Of a stretch of 37,721 nucleotides of DNA, positions 6,773 through 14,319 are shown piece after piece; position 1 is the first letter of the stretch, and each line of letters starts with the position of its first letter. This DNA comes from JAJFTV01 sp964532655. Its GTDB lineage: Bacteria > Chloroflexota > Anaerolineae > Anaerolineales > Anaerolineaceae. The position numbers were made by a program, and so were the translations under genes. Where the stretch lies: assembly GCA_964532655.1 (NCBI GenBank), contig CAZHMZ010000014.1, positions 1-37,721 on the forward strand, written 5' to 3'. The notes beneath the pieces are model-generated. The model ran no database searches and was not told where the DNA came from. It was given only the letters and a program-made list of their open reading frames with translations.

Positions 6773-7876
6773 TTATTCGGCCGGGTCCATCGGGTCCTCG
6801 GCCAGGTCGGTCACCAGGGCCACGTTCTCCNNNNNNNNNNCCGGGTCCATCGGGTCCAACCAGCCGCCATCCAGTTCCTGGATGACGTTTTCGATTAATC
6901 GCTGCTTACCCACTGTCACGTACTCTTCATTGATGTTGGCCAATGCGATACTGGTTTCAAGCGCCTGGGTCCCCTGCCCTGCCAGCACAGTTGGCCACAT
7001 CTCCCGAAGGGGCGTTGTGTAGTCCAGCACGACCGAAGCCGCCCAGCGATCTTTGATATTTTCCGGCGGAATGCCCGTGCCGACCAGTGTGACCCCGTGT
7101 TGGGCCAATGCTTCCAACAGAGCCGGATTTTGTGACGCGGGTGAAACGTAGACCGTATAGAGTATGTTGCCCAGTAGGGTATCCACCTCGGTTTGCCAGG
7201 TCGCTGCGTCAGCGGTTCCGGAGACGCGCGCCGAAATGGGGAACAGTACCAATGGAGCGTAATACGGGTTGCACAGACCGCACAAATACTCACCGCCGTT
7301 AATGAAAGCCTGCTCCTCCAGATCACCGGCCGGTTCAGGGCTGAACAGACCGCCCACACGCCAGTCATAGGTTATCACGGTGGATACATAGCCCGCCAGA
7401 AAGGCCTGTTTATCGCGCCGAACGCGGATCACGTTCAGGTTGGCAGCCGGAGCCAGTTCCTGATCCGAAAAAACGATGAATTGAACCGCCGGGTTGGCCG
7501 CAACCGCTTCATTCAGGACATCACTGGCGTTATATGCGATGACAACCCGCCAATCCGGTTGTACCATCCCGGATGTCAGCTCGGGCGCTTCTTCCACCGT
7601 CAGGCCGTCAGATGAGGAGAGTTCGTTCAACAGTGCCAGTAAATCGGCATGCATGACCTCGTCCATATCGGCGGTTACCAGTACCACCCGGGCGGGCGCC
7701 AAAGTTGGGGTGGGTTGAGGCGTATCAGTTGGAGCGGCTGTCGCGACCGTCTGGGTTTCTGTGATGTCAACCGGATTGACCGCCGGTGTTTCCCCGCCGC
7801 ACGCTGAAAGAAACAGCCCCAACAGCAGCGCGAGGATAATTACCTGGTTCAGTCGTCCGATTTTCATTTCACCCAT
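6773..7876 (-). CDS. BMP-family (PnrA-like) lipoprotein, C-terminus broken by an assembly gap
   Basis: A substrate-binding lipoprotein of the Med/BMP type, which in other bacteria serves nucleoside uptake. The signal peptide ends in the lipobox LSAC with Cys26, followed by a Thr/Pro-rich linker to about residue 60 and then a periplasmic-binding fold. The block FLAGYVSTVITYDWRVGGLF corresponds to the conserved AFLAGYLAG...GKVGFVGG region of the family. The ATG at 7874-7876 has GGAG five bases upstream; the in-frame ATG at 7895-7897 has none. Ten Ns (6831-6840) lie near the end and are flanked by identical 17-base copies encoding DPMDP, so the C-terminus and stop are uncertain. No permease or ATPase partner is adjacent. 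It is transcribed divergently from the NfuA-like gene. Confidence 0.75.
   Translation of the reverse strand: MGEMKIGRLNQVIILALLLGLFLSACGGETPAVNPVDITETQTVATAAPTDTPQPTPTLAPARVVLVTADMDEVMHADLLALLNELSSSDGLTVEEAPELTSGMVQPDWRVVIAYNASDVLNEAVAANPAVQFIVFSDQELAPAANLNVIRVRRDKQAFLAGYVSTVITYDWRVGGLFSPEPAGDLEEQAFINGGEYLCGLCNPYYAPLVLFPISARVSGTADAATWQTEVDTLLGNILYTVYVSPASQNPALLEALAQHGVTLVGTGIPPENIKDRWAASVVLDYTTPLREMWPTVLAGQGTQALETSIALANINEEYVTVGKQRLIENVIQELDGGWLDPMDPXXXXENVALVTDLAEDPMDPAE
6831..6840. other. Assembly gap (10 N) flanked by a 17-base direct repeat
   Basis: The sequence CCGGGTCCATCGGGTCC occurs at 6781-6797 and again at 6841-6857, directly after the Ns. The gap therefore lies within or between copies of a repeat, and its true length is unknown. 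The copies are 60 bases apart as drawn. Confidence 0.95.
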
Positions 7877-7974
7877 GATGACTCCCTGTACATGCATCCG
7901 CTAAGCGGTTAATTTTGTTGGATCGAATTCCGTTATCTTATCATAAAAACATCCCGCTGAATCTGACCGCCGTA

Positions 7975-8003
7975 GGTATAATTGGTGACGAAAAACCGCT
8001 CAA
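7975..8003 (-). promoter_or_regulatory. Candidate promoter of the BMP-type lipoprotein
   Basis: On the minus strand TTGAGC (7998-8003) and TATACC (7975-7980) are separated by 17 bases. The palindrome at 8005-8022 abuts the -35 on its upstream side. The leader would be about 90 bases. Confidence 0.4.
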
Positions 8004-8004
8004 A

Positions 8005-8022
8005 ATACGACAAAAATCGTAT
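8005..8022. promoter_or_regulatory. Palindromic candidate operator in divergent promoter region
   Basis: ATACGA (8005-8010) and TCGTAT (8017-8022) form a perfect 6-bp inverted repeat with a 6-base A-rich spacer. It sits next to the lipoprotein -35 and overlaps the expected -35 of the NfuA-like gene, a good place for one regulator to act on both. The regulator is unknown. Confidence 0.5.
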
Positions 8023-8042
8023 CACCTGCACAGGATTACATC

Positions 8043-8048
8043 TATAAT
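8043..8048 (+). promoter_or_regulatory. -10 box of the NfuA-like gene
   Basis: A perfect TATAAT lies 42 bases before the ATG at 8091. No good -35 is found 17 bases upstream, where the palindrome 8005-8022 ends; this pattern fits a promoter that needs an activator or is controlled by a repressor at that site. Confidence 0.5.
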
Positions 8049-8090
8049 AGATAAAATTTGTCTGAATTAGACGGGAGTAAACGAGGAAAC

Positions 8091-8684
8091 ATGCAAATTC
8101 GAGCCGCAAATGAAGTGATGATCCTGACCGAGGAAGCCCAAAAGCAATTCCTGGCGATGATCCAGGATACCAAACGAGCTGATTTATCCGTGCGCATCCG
8201 CCGGCAGAACTATCAGACCCAGTTGATGTTTGCCTCGCCGGAAGACATCCTGGAAGAAGACCTGGCCCAGGAGGCCGGAGAGTTCAAGTTGATCCTGGAC
8301 CCCGAAACCGCCGCCGCGCTGGAAGGCGCCACCCTCTCCTTCGAGGACGGTGGATTCTCTATCGCACCTCCGGCCGGAAAAAGCCTGTTCCCCAAAACCA
8401 AAGATTGGGGTGAACCGGTAGCTGATGCCGTGCAGGCCGTGGTGGATCAGCAGTTGAACCCCGGGCTGGCCAGCCACAACGGTTGGGTGAAATTGCTGGA
8501 TGTACAGGGTGAAAAGGCTTATATTGAAATGGGCGGCGGCTGCCGGGGCTGCATGCACTCTTACATGACCCTCAAAGACTCCATCGAACGCATGATCCTT
8601 GAAAATGTACCCGCCATTACCCAGGTGATCGATACCACCGATCATGCCGGCGGCACCAACCCCTACTACGCGCCCAATAACTGA
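8091..8684 (+). CDS. NfuA-like iron-sulfur scaffold/carrier protein
   Basis: A 197-residue protein with the two-part NfuA layout. The N-terminal part (about 1-95) resembles an A-type (HesB/IscA-like) domain: ILTEEAQKQFLAMI, then beta-rich sequence. It appears to lack the three conserved cysteines, as in E. coli NfuA. The C-terminal NifU-like domain has VQAVVDQQLNPGLASHNGWVKLLDV and then GGGCRGC with the cluster-binding pair Cys151 and Cys154, ending in GGTNPYYAP. Such proteins bind a 4Fe-4S cluster across a dimer and deliver it to client enzymes in the cytoplasm. The ATG at 8091 has GAGG four bases upstream; an in-frame TTG at 8058 would add eleven residues without similarity. A strong bidirectional terminator follows. 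Confidence 0.88.
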   Translation: MQIRAANEVMILTEEAQKQFLAMIQDTKRADLSVRIRRQNYQTQLMFASPEDILEEDLAQEAGEFKLILDPETAAALEGATLSFEDGGFSIAPPAGKSLFPKTKDWGEPVADAVQAVVDQQLNPGLASHNGWVKLLDVQGEKAYIEMGGGCRGCMHSYMTLKDSIERMILENVPAITQVIDTTDHAGGTNPYYAPNN

Positions 8685-8700
8685 GTCAGAATTTTTGATG

Positions 8701-8746
8701 AAAAAACTGGTTGCTCCGATGACTGAAGCAACCAGTTTTATTTTTG
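8701..8746. terminator. Bidirectional intrinsic terminator
   Basis: A perfect 13-bp stem (8703-8715 with 8727-8739) and an 11-base loop are flanked by a T-rich run on each strand: TTTTATTTTT on plus and TTTTTT on minus. It ends the NfuA-like gene and the converging ABC importer operon. Confidence 0.9.
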
Positions 8747-8748
8747 AT

Positions 8749-9639
8749 TTATACCTCCCGGCGCATGCTGGGATCCATAATTTCCCTGAGTGCATCTCCG
8801 ATTAAGTTCACTGAAAGTACTATCAGCATAATTGCCAATCCGGGGAAAGTCGCCATCCACCAGCATTGCCGTAGGAAAGTACGCGCTTCCGATAACATGG
8901 CACCCCATTCTGGTGTTGGTGGTTGTGCTCCTAAACCCAGAAAACTTAACCCTGCGGCTGAGAGAATTGCAGTGCCCACATTAACTGTGGAGATGACAAT
9001 AACCGGGGCGATCATATTTGGGACAATATGACGATACATGATCATGGTGTTTCTGACACCCACACATCGCGCAGCCTCAATATATTCGTTGTTTTTTACC
9101 TTGAGAACACTTCCTCGAGCGGTGCGAGTGTAAGTTGGAATGGTTGAAATCCCAACCGCAATCATCACATTGACCAGGCTGGGTCCAAGAATTGCGATAA
9201 TCGATATTGCCAGTAATGTTCCTGGAAATGCCAGCATGATATCGGTGATGCGCATGATAATGTTATCAACCGTACCCCCATAAAATCCTGCTAAAACACC
9301 AAAAAACGTCCCTGTGATCAATGCAATCGCAACAGCCACCAGACCTACCGTCAACGAAATTCGTGAACCAAAGATAACCCGACTGAAGATATCGCGACCC
9401 AGGTTATCAGTGCCAAAGTAATGTTGTACTGAAGGTGGTGCCTTGGTTTGATCACGAAACAGCTCCAAAGGATCGTAAGGCGCTGCACCTTCAGCAAAGA
9501 TAGCCAACAGGATAAAAATCAGGACGATTACAAATCCAATCACCATCCCCGGATAAAGCCGAACGATCCGGTTGATACGTTGCTTGATGGTTGCCCTTTT
9601 TTTAATCGGGTTTGCCAGAGCGATCGAAAGATCAGTCAT
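8749..9639 (-). CDS. ABC peptide/solute importer permease, DppC/OppC type
   Basis: The second permease of a dipeptide/oligopeptide-type ABC importer, 296 residues from the chosen start. The first membrane helix (about 34-54) is followed by the periplasmic segment PYDPLELF...HYFGTDNLGRDIFSRV, a hallmark of the DppC family. The remaining five helices then follow, with the EAA coupling loop EYIEAARCVGVRNTMIMYRHIVPN, which contacts the ATPase. The end LSFLGLGAQPPTPEWGAMLSE is also typical. The ATG at 9637-9639 has GAGG seven bases upstream and overlaps the dppB-like stop by eight bases, so the two permeases are translationally coupled. The upstream GTG/ATG at 9657 is less likely. No ATPase gene follows: a terminator ends the operon at 8701-8746. 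Confidence 0.93.
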   Translation of the reverse strand: MTDLSIALANPIKKRATIKQRINRIVRLYPGMVIGFVIVLIFILLAIFAEGAAPYDPLELFRDQTKAPPSVQHYFGTDNLGRDIFSRVIFGSRISLTVGLVAVAIALITGTFFGVLAGFYGGTVDNIIMRITDIMLAFPGTLLAISIIAILGPSLVNVMIAVGISTIPTYTRTARGSVLKVKNNEYIEAARCVGVRNTMIMYRHIVPNMIAPVIVISTVNVGTAILSAAGLSFLGLGAQPPTPEWGAMLSEARTFLRQCWWMATFPGLAIMLIVLSVNLIGDALREIMDPSMRREV

Positions 9640-10552
9640 ATCGAATCCTCGGATCAAATACTGCGTAAGTTAAATCGGTTAATAAATTGACGAAAACATA
9701 GATCAACGCAATAAGCAATATGGTTCCCTGAACTTGAGGAAAGTCCCTGGACATGATTGCCTTTACAGTAAATCTTCCAAGCCCCGGCCTGGCGAAAACT
9801 GTTTCAGTAATAAACGCACCGGAAAGCAGTCCGCCAAATTGAAGGCCAATTATGGTGATCACAGGAATAAATGCGTTCTTGAGGGCATGCCGGATCAGAA
9901 TGATAAATTCTTTCAGTCCTTTTGAACGAGCTGTGCGAATGTAATCTCGTCCCAATTCTTCCAGAACGCTGGAGCGAGTCATACGGGTGATAACAGCCAT
10001 GGCTGGCAAACCTAAAGTGACGGCTGGCAAAACCAGACCTTTTATCCCTTCAGCTTTAATTGGAAAAATTCCAAGGGTTAGCGAGAAGACTAAGATGAAG
10101 ATCAAGCCCGACCAAAACACAGGCATGGACAAGCCGATCAATGAGACAGTCGTAATCACCGTTTGCAACCCCGGTTGTTTTACAACCGCAGCCAGGATAC
10201 CCAGGAATACTCCACCAAGGACTGCAACCAGTTCTGCAGCGATTGTGAGTTGTATGGTGCTGGGAACCATTTCCGCAATTTCATCAATCACCGGTCTTCG
10301 GCTTCGGATAGAGGTACCCAGATCGCCCTGAAGCACATCTGAAAACCAGCTAAAAAACTGGACCACTGGGGGTCGGTCCAGGCCCAATTCATGCCGAAGT
10401 CTTTCAATATCTTCAGCAGTGGCTCCACGGTCCCCAAGCATAAGGACCACCGGATCACCGGGAGTCAGATATACCATGGAAAACGTTAATACTGCTACAC
10501 CCAATAAGACCGGTATCGTTTGAAGCAGTCTTTTTAAAATGTATTTTGTCAT
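9632..10552 (-). CDS. ABC peptide/solute importer permease, DppB/OppB type
   Basis: The first permease of the importer, 306 residues. It begins MTKYILKRLLQTIPVLLGVAVLTF, the usual DppB start, followed by LTPGDPV and a long periplasmic loop with LGLDRPPVVQFFSWFSDVLQGDLGTSI. Five further helices contain the EAA loop ELGRDYIRTARSKGLKEF, and the C-terminus ends YAVFDPRIRYD. It pairs with the DppC-like protein to form the membrane channel. The gene lies 122 bases after the binding-protein gene, and a hairpin with a T-run between them probably lowers its expression relative to the binding protein. Confidence 0.94.
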   Translation of the reverse strand: MTKYILKRLLQTIPVLLGVAVLTFSMVYLTPGDPVVLMLGDRGATAEDIERLRHELGLDRPPVVQFFSWFSDVLQGDLGTSIRSRRPVIDEIAEMVPSTIQLTIAAELVAVLGGVFLGILAAVVKQPGLQTVITTVSLIGLSMPVFWSGLIFILVFSLTLGIFPIKAEGIKGLVLPAVTLGLPAMAVITRMTRSSVLEELGRDYIRTARSKGLKEFIILIRHALKNAFIPVITIIGLQFGGLLSGAFITETVFARPGLGRFTVKAIMSRDFPQVQGTILLIALIYVFVNLLTDLTYAVFDPRIRYD

Positions 10553-10576
10553 CTTTTTACCAGTTTGAGAATGAAC

Positions 10577-10620
10577 AAAAAACGGTGGTCAGGGTCGAGC
10601 AATATTTTCGGCCCTGACCA
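10577..10620 (-). terminator. Intrinsic terminator or attenuator between binding protein and permease
   Basis: On the minus strand a 9-bp stem (10612-10620 with 10586-10594) is followed after three bases by TTTTTT. The position, after the binding-protein stop and before the permeases, fits partial termination that keeps the binding protein more abundant than the channel. Confidence 0.75.
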
Positions 10621-10674
10621 TACTCAGGTTACTCCATACTCCTGCGAACAGGACTGTTCAGATGTCAGATCCGG

Positions 10675-12396
10675 TTATTTTTCAAGATAGGTATCGTTAA
10701 GGATCAGGTAGGCGTCAGGATGCATGGTTGTATCTTTGACCCAGGGCTGTAATGCCACGTAGTAAGTATTGTTGTAAATGGGTACCCACAGATAATTGTC
10801 AATTACAAACTTTTGCATTTCAATGAGTAGAGCCTGCCGCTCATCCCAATCTGTCATTACCAACGAATCCTCGATCATTTTGTCAAACTCGGGGCTGTTA
10901 AAGTGACTGTGAGCCAGACCGGTTCCGATATTCTTGGAATGGAACCACAGGTCGAATATCCCGGGTGTCAGGTAGGTGTACCCCATTACATCAACAGAAT
11001 GCTCGCCTGCCATCAGTTTTTCAAGCAGAGTGCCAAACTCGAAGGATTGGATCTCCATGGTAATGCCAAGAGATGCCAGATCAGCCTGAATTAATTGAAG
11101 TGAAGCAACCCAGGTATCGATAGGGGCTGTGTAGATTGTGAATACAAACGGCTGGCCATCCTTTTCTCTCATTCCGCTAGTTTCATTCAAAGTCCAACCG
11201 GCTTCATCGAGCAATGAGGCTGCTTTTTCAGGATCGTACCCTGGAGTATAGCTTTCAATTCCATCCCAATACCCACGGATGGTAGGAGGTAATGGACCAT
11301 ACGCTACCTTCCCAAAACCTTCCAAAGCAATATCCACCACTGACTGCCTGTTAACAGCATAATTGAATGCTTCGCGGACTTTGATATCATCAAACGGTGG
11401 CTTCAGGACGTTGAATTCCATAAATAATCCAACGCCTTTACGATCATATGTCAGGAATTGATATTCCCCGGTGTCCATCATCCATTGGATATCTGCAGGA
11501 GCCAGTGCGAGTGATTCCAGTTCGCCATTTTCAAATGCAGCCTGGGCAGTTGCGGATTCGGTGATGATGTTATACACCAGTTCATCAAGATAAACCGGTC
11601 CCTGATGGACATATGAGGGTCCCCAGTTGTAATCAGGGTTTTTAATAAGTGTGATGGATGAAGCGCTGATCCATTCTTTAAACATGAACGGACCGGTGCT
11701 GACTGGATTGCGGCCAATATCGTCGCCATACTCTTCAAGAGCTGTTGGGCTCAGGGGGAGCAAACGCCCTGTATCGGTTAAGTTTTCTTCAAAATCAGCA
11801 TTCGGAACCTTCAAAGTGATGCTGAAAGTGAAGTCATCGATAATCTCAAATTTATCCACTTCTCCCAACAACGAGCCGGCGATGGGTGATGCGGTCTCCG
11901 GAGCAATTGCACGTTCAAAGGTCTTCACCATTGCTTCTGCATTAAATGGTGTTCCATCGTGGAATTTTACGTCATCACGTAACACAAAAGTCCAGGTCAG
12001 GCCGTCTTCACTAACGGACCATTCTTTGGCCAATCCAGGCAGGTAATCATTATTTAATCCCTTATAAATCAAAGGATCACCGATGAGCCTTAAAATTCCT
12101 GCTGATGCAGCGGCAGAACTTTTATGTGGATCCAGAGTATCGGGTTCTTCCGATAATTGCAGATGGTAGGATCCTCCTTTAACAATCTCTTCTGCTGGTG
12201 GCGTTTCTTCAGGAACCTCAGTTGCCACAGTTTCTTCAATCACAGGTGCTTCTGTAGCTTCTACAGCTTGAGCCGGTACATCGGTCGCCTCTTCGACAGA
12301 AGTCTCCTGAACCGGTGTTTCTGTGGGGGTGCAGGCGGTGAAAATGATTGAGAATACCAGCAGGCCTGCAAAAACTGAAAATAGGCACTTTTTCAT
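10675..12396 (-). CDS. ABC importer substrate-binding lipoprotein (SBP family 5)
   Basis: A 573-residue extracytoplasmic solute-binding protein of the DppA/OppA family. The signal peptide ends at FTAC with Cys22 as the lipid attachment site. A Glu/Thr/Pro-rich spacer runs to about residue 75. Family landmarks follow: EEPDTLDPHKSSA, GLAKEWSVSEDGLTWTFVLRDDVKFHDGTPFNAEAMVKTFERA, and later VREAFNYAVNRQSVVDIALEG with GYDPEKAASLLDEAGW. It captures a peptide or similar ligand for the DppB/DppC-like channel. The ligand cannot be deduced. The ATG at 12394-12396 has AGGAG six bases upstream; the in-frame start at 12414 lacks one. It is the first gene of the importer operon, behind a promoter at 12581-12608. 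Confidence 0.94.
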   Translation of the reverse strand: MKKCLFSVFAGLLVFSIIFTACTPTETPVQETSVEEATDVPAQAVEATEAPVIEETVATEVPEETPPAEEIVKGGSYHLQLSEEPDTLDPHKSSAAASAGILRLIGDPLIYKGLNNDYLPGLAKEWSVSEDGLTWTFVLRDDVKFHDGTPFNAEAMVKTFERAIAPETASPIAGSLLGEVDKFEIIDDFTFSITLKVPNADFEENLTDTGRLLPLSPTALEEYGDDIGRNPVSTGPFMFKEWISASSITLIKNPDYNWGPSYVHQGPVYLDELVYNIITESATAQAAFENGELESLALAPADIQWMMDTGEYQFLTYDRKGVGLFMEFNVLKPPFDDIKVREAFNYAVNRQSVVDIALEGFGKVAYGPLPPTIRGYWDGIESYTPGYDPEKAASLLDEAGWTLNETSGMREKDGQPFVFTIYTAPIDTWVASLQLIQADLASLGITMEIQSFEFGTLLEKLMAGEHSVDVMGYTYLTPGIFDLWFHSKNIGTGLAHSHFNSPEFDKMIEDSLVMTDWDERQALLIEMQKFVIDNYLWVPIYNNTYYVALQPWVKDTTMHPDAYLILNDTYLEK

Positions 12397-12580
12397 TATT
12401 GTCTCCTGTATCATTACTCAGCATATGAGCTCGACGTAATCACAAACGAATGATGATTAACAATCAACAGACAAGATGATTTTTTCCTGGCACCTCCATT
12501 CAGACAGCATTAAATAGTAATAGCCTGTTCAGGGGTTCCCAATAAATCGATTTTCAATTAATAAAAGGGGTCTACTGAAT

Positions 12581-12608
12581 ATTATAACAGGCGAAACATT
12601 ATATACAA
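12581..12608 (-). promoter_or_regulatory. Promoter of the ABC importer operon
   Basis: The minus strand has TTGTAT (12603-12608) and a perfect TATAAT (12581-12586) with 16 bases between. Transcription would begin near 12574, giving a leader of about 178 bases. Confidence 0.6.
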
Positions 12609-12614
12609 TATGCA

Positions 12615-12674
12615 ACGCCCAAAAATTATGTAAACATCACATAGAAATATGACTGTTTACCGATTTTTGGGCGT
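12615..12674. repeat. Long nested hairpin
   Basis: The outer arms 12615-12626 and 12663-12674 are a perfect 12-bp inverted repeat (ACGCCCAAAAAT / ATTTTTGGGCGT). Inside, 12630-12636 and 12654-12660 (GTAAACA / TGTTTAC) form a second perfect stem. It may end the ABC-2 export operon, but the T-run is inside the stem and not after it, so it is not a standard terminator. Confidence 0.6.
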
Positions 12675-12738
12675 CTTCCTTCACACAGATTTGATTTGAT
12701 GAATCATTTTCAGATCTCTTATTACTCAAAGATTGAAC

Positions 12739-14319
12739 TTACTCCAATTCCTGCCGTTCAAACACCGCCAGAGCCGCCAGCAGGCTGATGAGAATCAACA
12801 CTGCCGCGGCGGCCAGCGAACCGGCGTTTCCGGCTGTTGCAGCACCAGGATCCGCCATGGACGCGCCCAGGCTGGCAGCCCAGGCGGTCAACCCGCCGGG
12901 TAGCAACATACCCACATTGGGAATATTGCCCGATACCAGCAACAGCACCGACAACCCCAGCCCGATCCCCGCCGCTGAGCCAGTCGACTTGCCCAGCACA
13001 CTGCCCAGCAATGTGACCCCCACAAAGGTGAGCAGCCACACCAGTAAGATCAGATTGACCAGCGCAAACACACCCACGTTTGGCGCACCAAACAGGATGA
13101 CGGTGTAATAGTAAGCGCCCAGCCCCGCGGCTGCGAAAGCGGCGATATAGACCACGCATTGGGCGGCGAACTTGGCATACAGAAAGGCCCAGCGCGGTAG
13201 CGGTTTGGTTAAGATCATCGCGGCGGTACCGCGTTCTTTCTCACCCACCACCGCCGTCATGCCCAATAGAATCGCCAGCATAAACCCGAACTGCGTCAGA
13301 TTTTTGGTGTACTGTCCTATCGCATCGGCCATGCTCGGCTCCGGGATCAGGTTGGCGAACATTTCTGCGCCTTCCATACTGGAAATGATCTCCGGGGTGT
13401 ATTTTGCCAGCAGCGGGGACCCCATACCAAACATCAGGAACACCGCCCCCACCACCAGCACACGCCGTGAACGCCACTGCTGGCGCATCTCCTTTTTAAA
13501 CGCCAGCCAGAAAACGCGTAATTCATGACCAAAACCTGCCCGTGCGTCAGGGTCTGTTTCAGCGGGCAGACGCACCATACGCAACGCCCATACCGCCCCC
13601 GGGATCAAAAGGACCGCCAGGACAGCATAGGTCAGCGCAGTACTGTTCCACTCATACATCCCGTACACCGCCACCGCGTCCGCCAGCATATGGTAAAGAA
13701 TGGCGACAACCACATATAGCGGCTTTTTGGTCTGAAACGCCCGCAGCACCATCAAAGACAGCAGCACATGGATGCTGATGGCCCATAACCGCTCCAACAG
13801 GGGAAGAAACCCCGCCCAGGCAGAACCGGTGAACATCGCCAGTTGCGTCTGTAATCCGCTCAACTGGTCGGGGGTCAGGTTGAGTGTGCTCAGGTCCGTA
13901 CCGCGCAGGCTCCACAACGAACTGACCATGGCAGCGGTTTGTACCCCGCCAAACACCATGGATTCAATTCCTCCATGCCCCAGGCCCATAAAAAGACCGT
14001 GTTCGTCTTTACGCCATTTCTTCAACAGCGCAAACCCGGCGGCGCGGGCCAGTTCCTCACACAACCCGGCGGTGGCGCCCAGAATCAGCGCGGAGACTAC
14101 CAAGTGCGATGTCATCTCCTCCTGCGTGCTCGGTAAAATCCCAATATCGGTCAGCCAGTTATTCAGCGGCAGATGCACCACCTGTGAGAAGATGAAGGTG
14201 AGCATGCCCGCCAGAAACAGGAACCACGGCACCCGCACTCTGCGGCGAAAGATCACCGCCAGAATGACCGGCGCCAGAATCATCAAAATAATGGAGAGAA
14301 CGTACACAAAGATGGCCAC
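12739..14319 (-). CDS. YhfC-like intramembrane protease fused to ABC-2 permease
   Basis: A 526-residue membrane protein with two parts. Residues 1 to about 255 match the YhfC family of putative intramembrane metalloproteases: CEELAR at 87-92, WRKDEHGLFMGLGHGGIES at about 102-120 and a later LYHMLADAVAVY helix, all with the expected acidic and His residues. Residues from about 265 on, beginning ELRVFWLAFKKEMRQQWRSRR, are an ABC-2 type permease with VGEKERGTAAMILTKPLPRWAFLYAK and five to six helices. The ATPase gene just upstream ends at 14320, directly adjoining this GTG start, so the two products are partners. The fusion suggests that the exporter or its substrate is processed in the membrane. 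The permease half is sure; the protease activity is inferred from motifs. An assembly error is unlikely, since the frame is unbroken. Confidence 0.85.
   Translation of the reverse strand: MAIFVYVLSIILMILAPVILAVIFRRRVRVPWFLFLAGMLTFIFSQVVHLPLNNWLTDIGILPSTQEEMTSHLVVSALILGATAGLCEELARAAGFALLKKWRKDEHGLFMGLGHGGIESMVFGGVQTAAMVSSLWSLRGTDLSTLNLTPDQLSGLQTQLAMFTGSAWAGFLPLLERLWAISIHVLLSLMVLRAFQTKKPLYVVVAILYHMLADAVAVYGMYEWNSTALTYAVLAVLLIPGAVWALRMVRLPAETDPDARAGFGHELRVFWLAFKKEMRQQWRSRRVLVVGAVFLMFGMGSPLLAKYTPEIISSMEGAEMFANLIPEPSMADAIGQYTKNLTQFGFMLAILLGMTAVVGEKERGTAAMILTKPLPRWAFLYAKFAAQCVVYIAAFAAAGLGAYYYTVILFGAPNVGVFALVNLILLVWLLTFVGVTLLGSVLGKSTGSAAGIGLGLSVLLLVSGNIPNVGMLLPGGLTAWAASLGASMADPGAATAGNAGSLAAAAVLILISLLAALAVFERQELE

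Larger units (their letters stand above)
12397..12738. other. Leader and promoter region of the importer operon
   Basis: This 342-base stretch has no gene. It holds a promoter facing the importer (12581-12608), a leader of about 178 bases in which no known riboswitch was recognised, and a long nested hairpin (12615-12674) between that promoter and the end of the ABC-2 permease gene. Confidence 0.6.
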
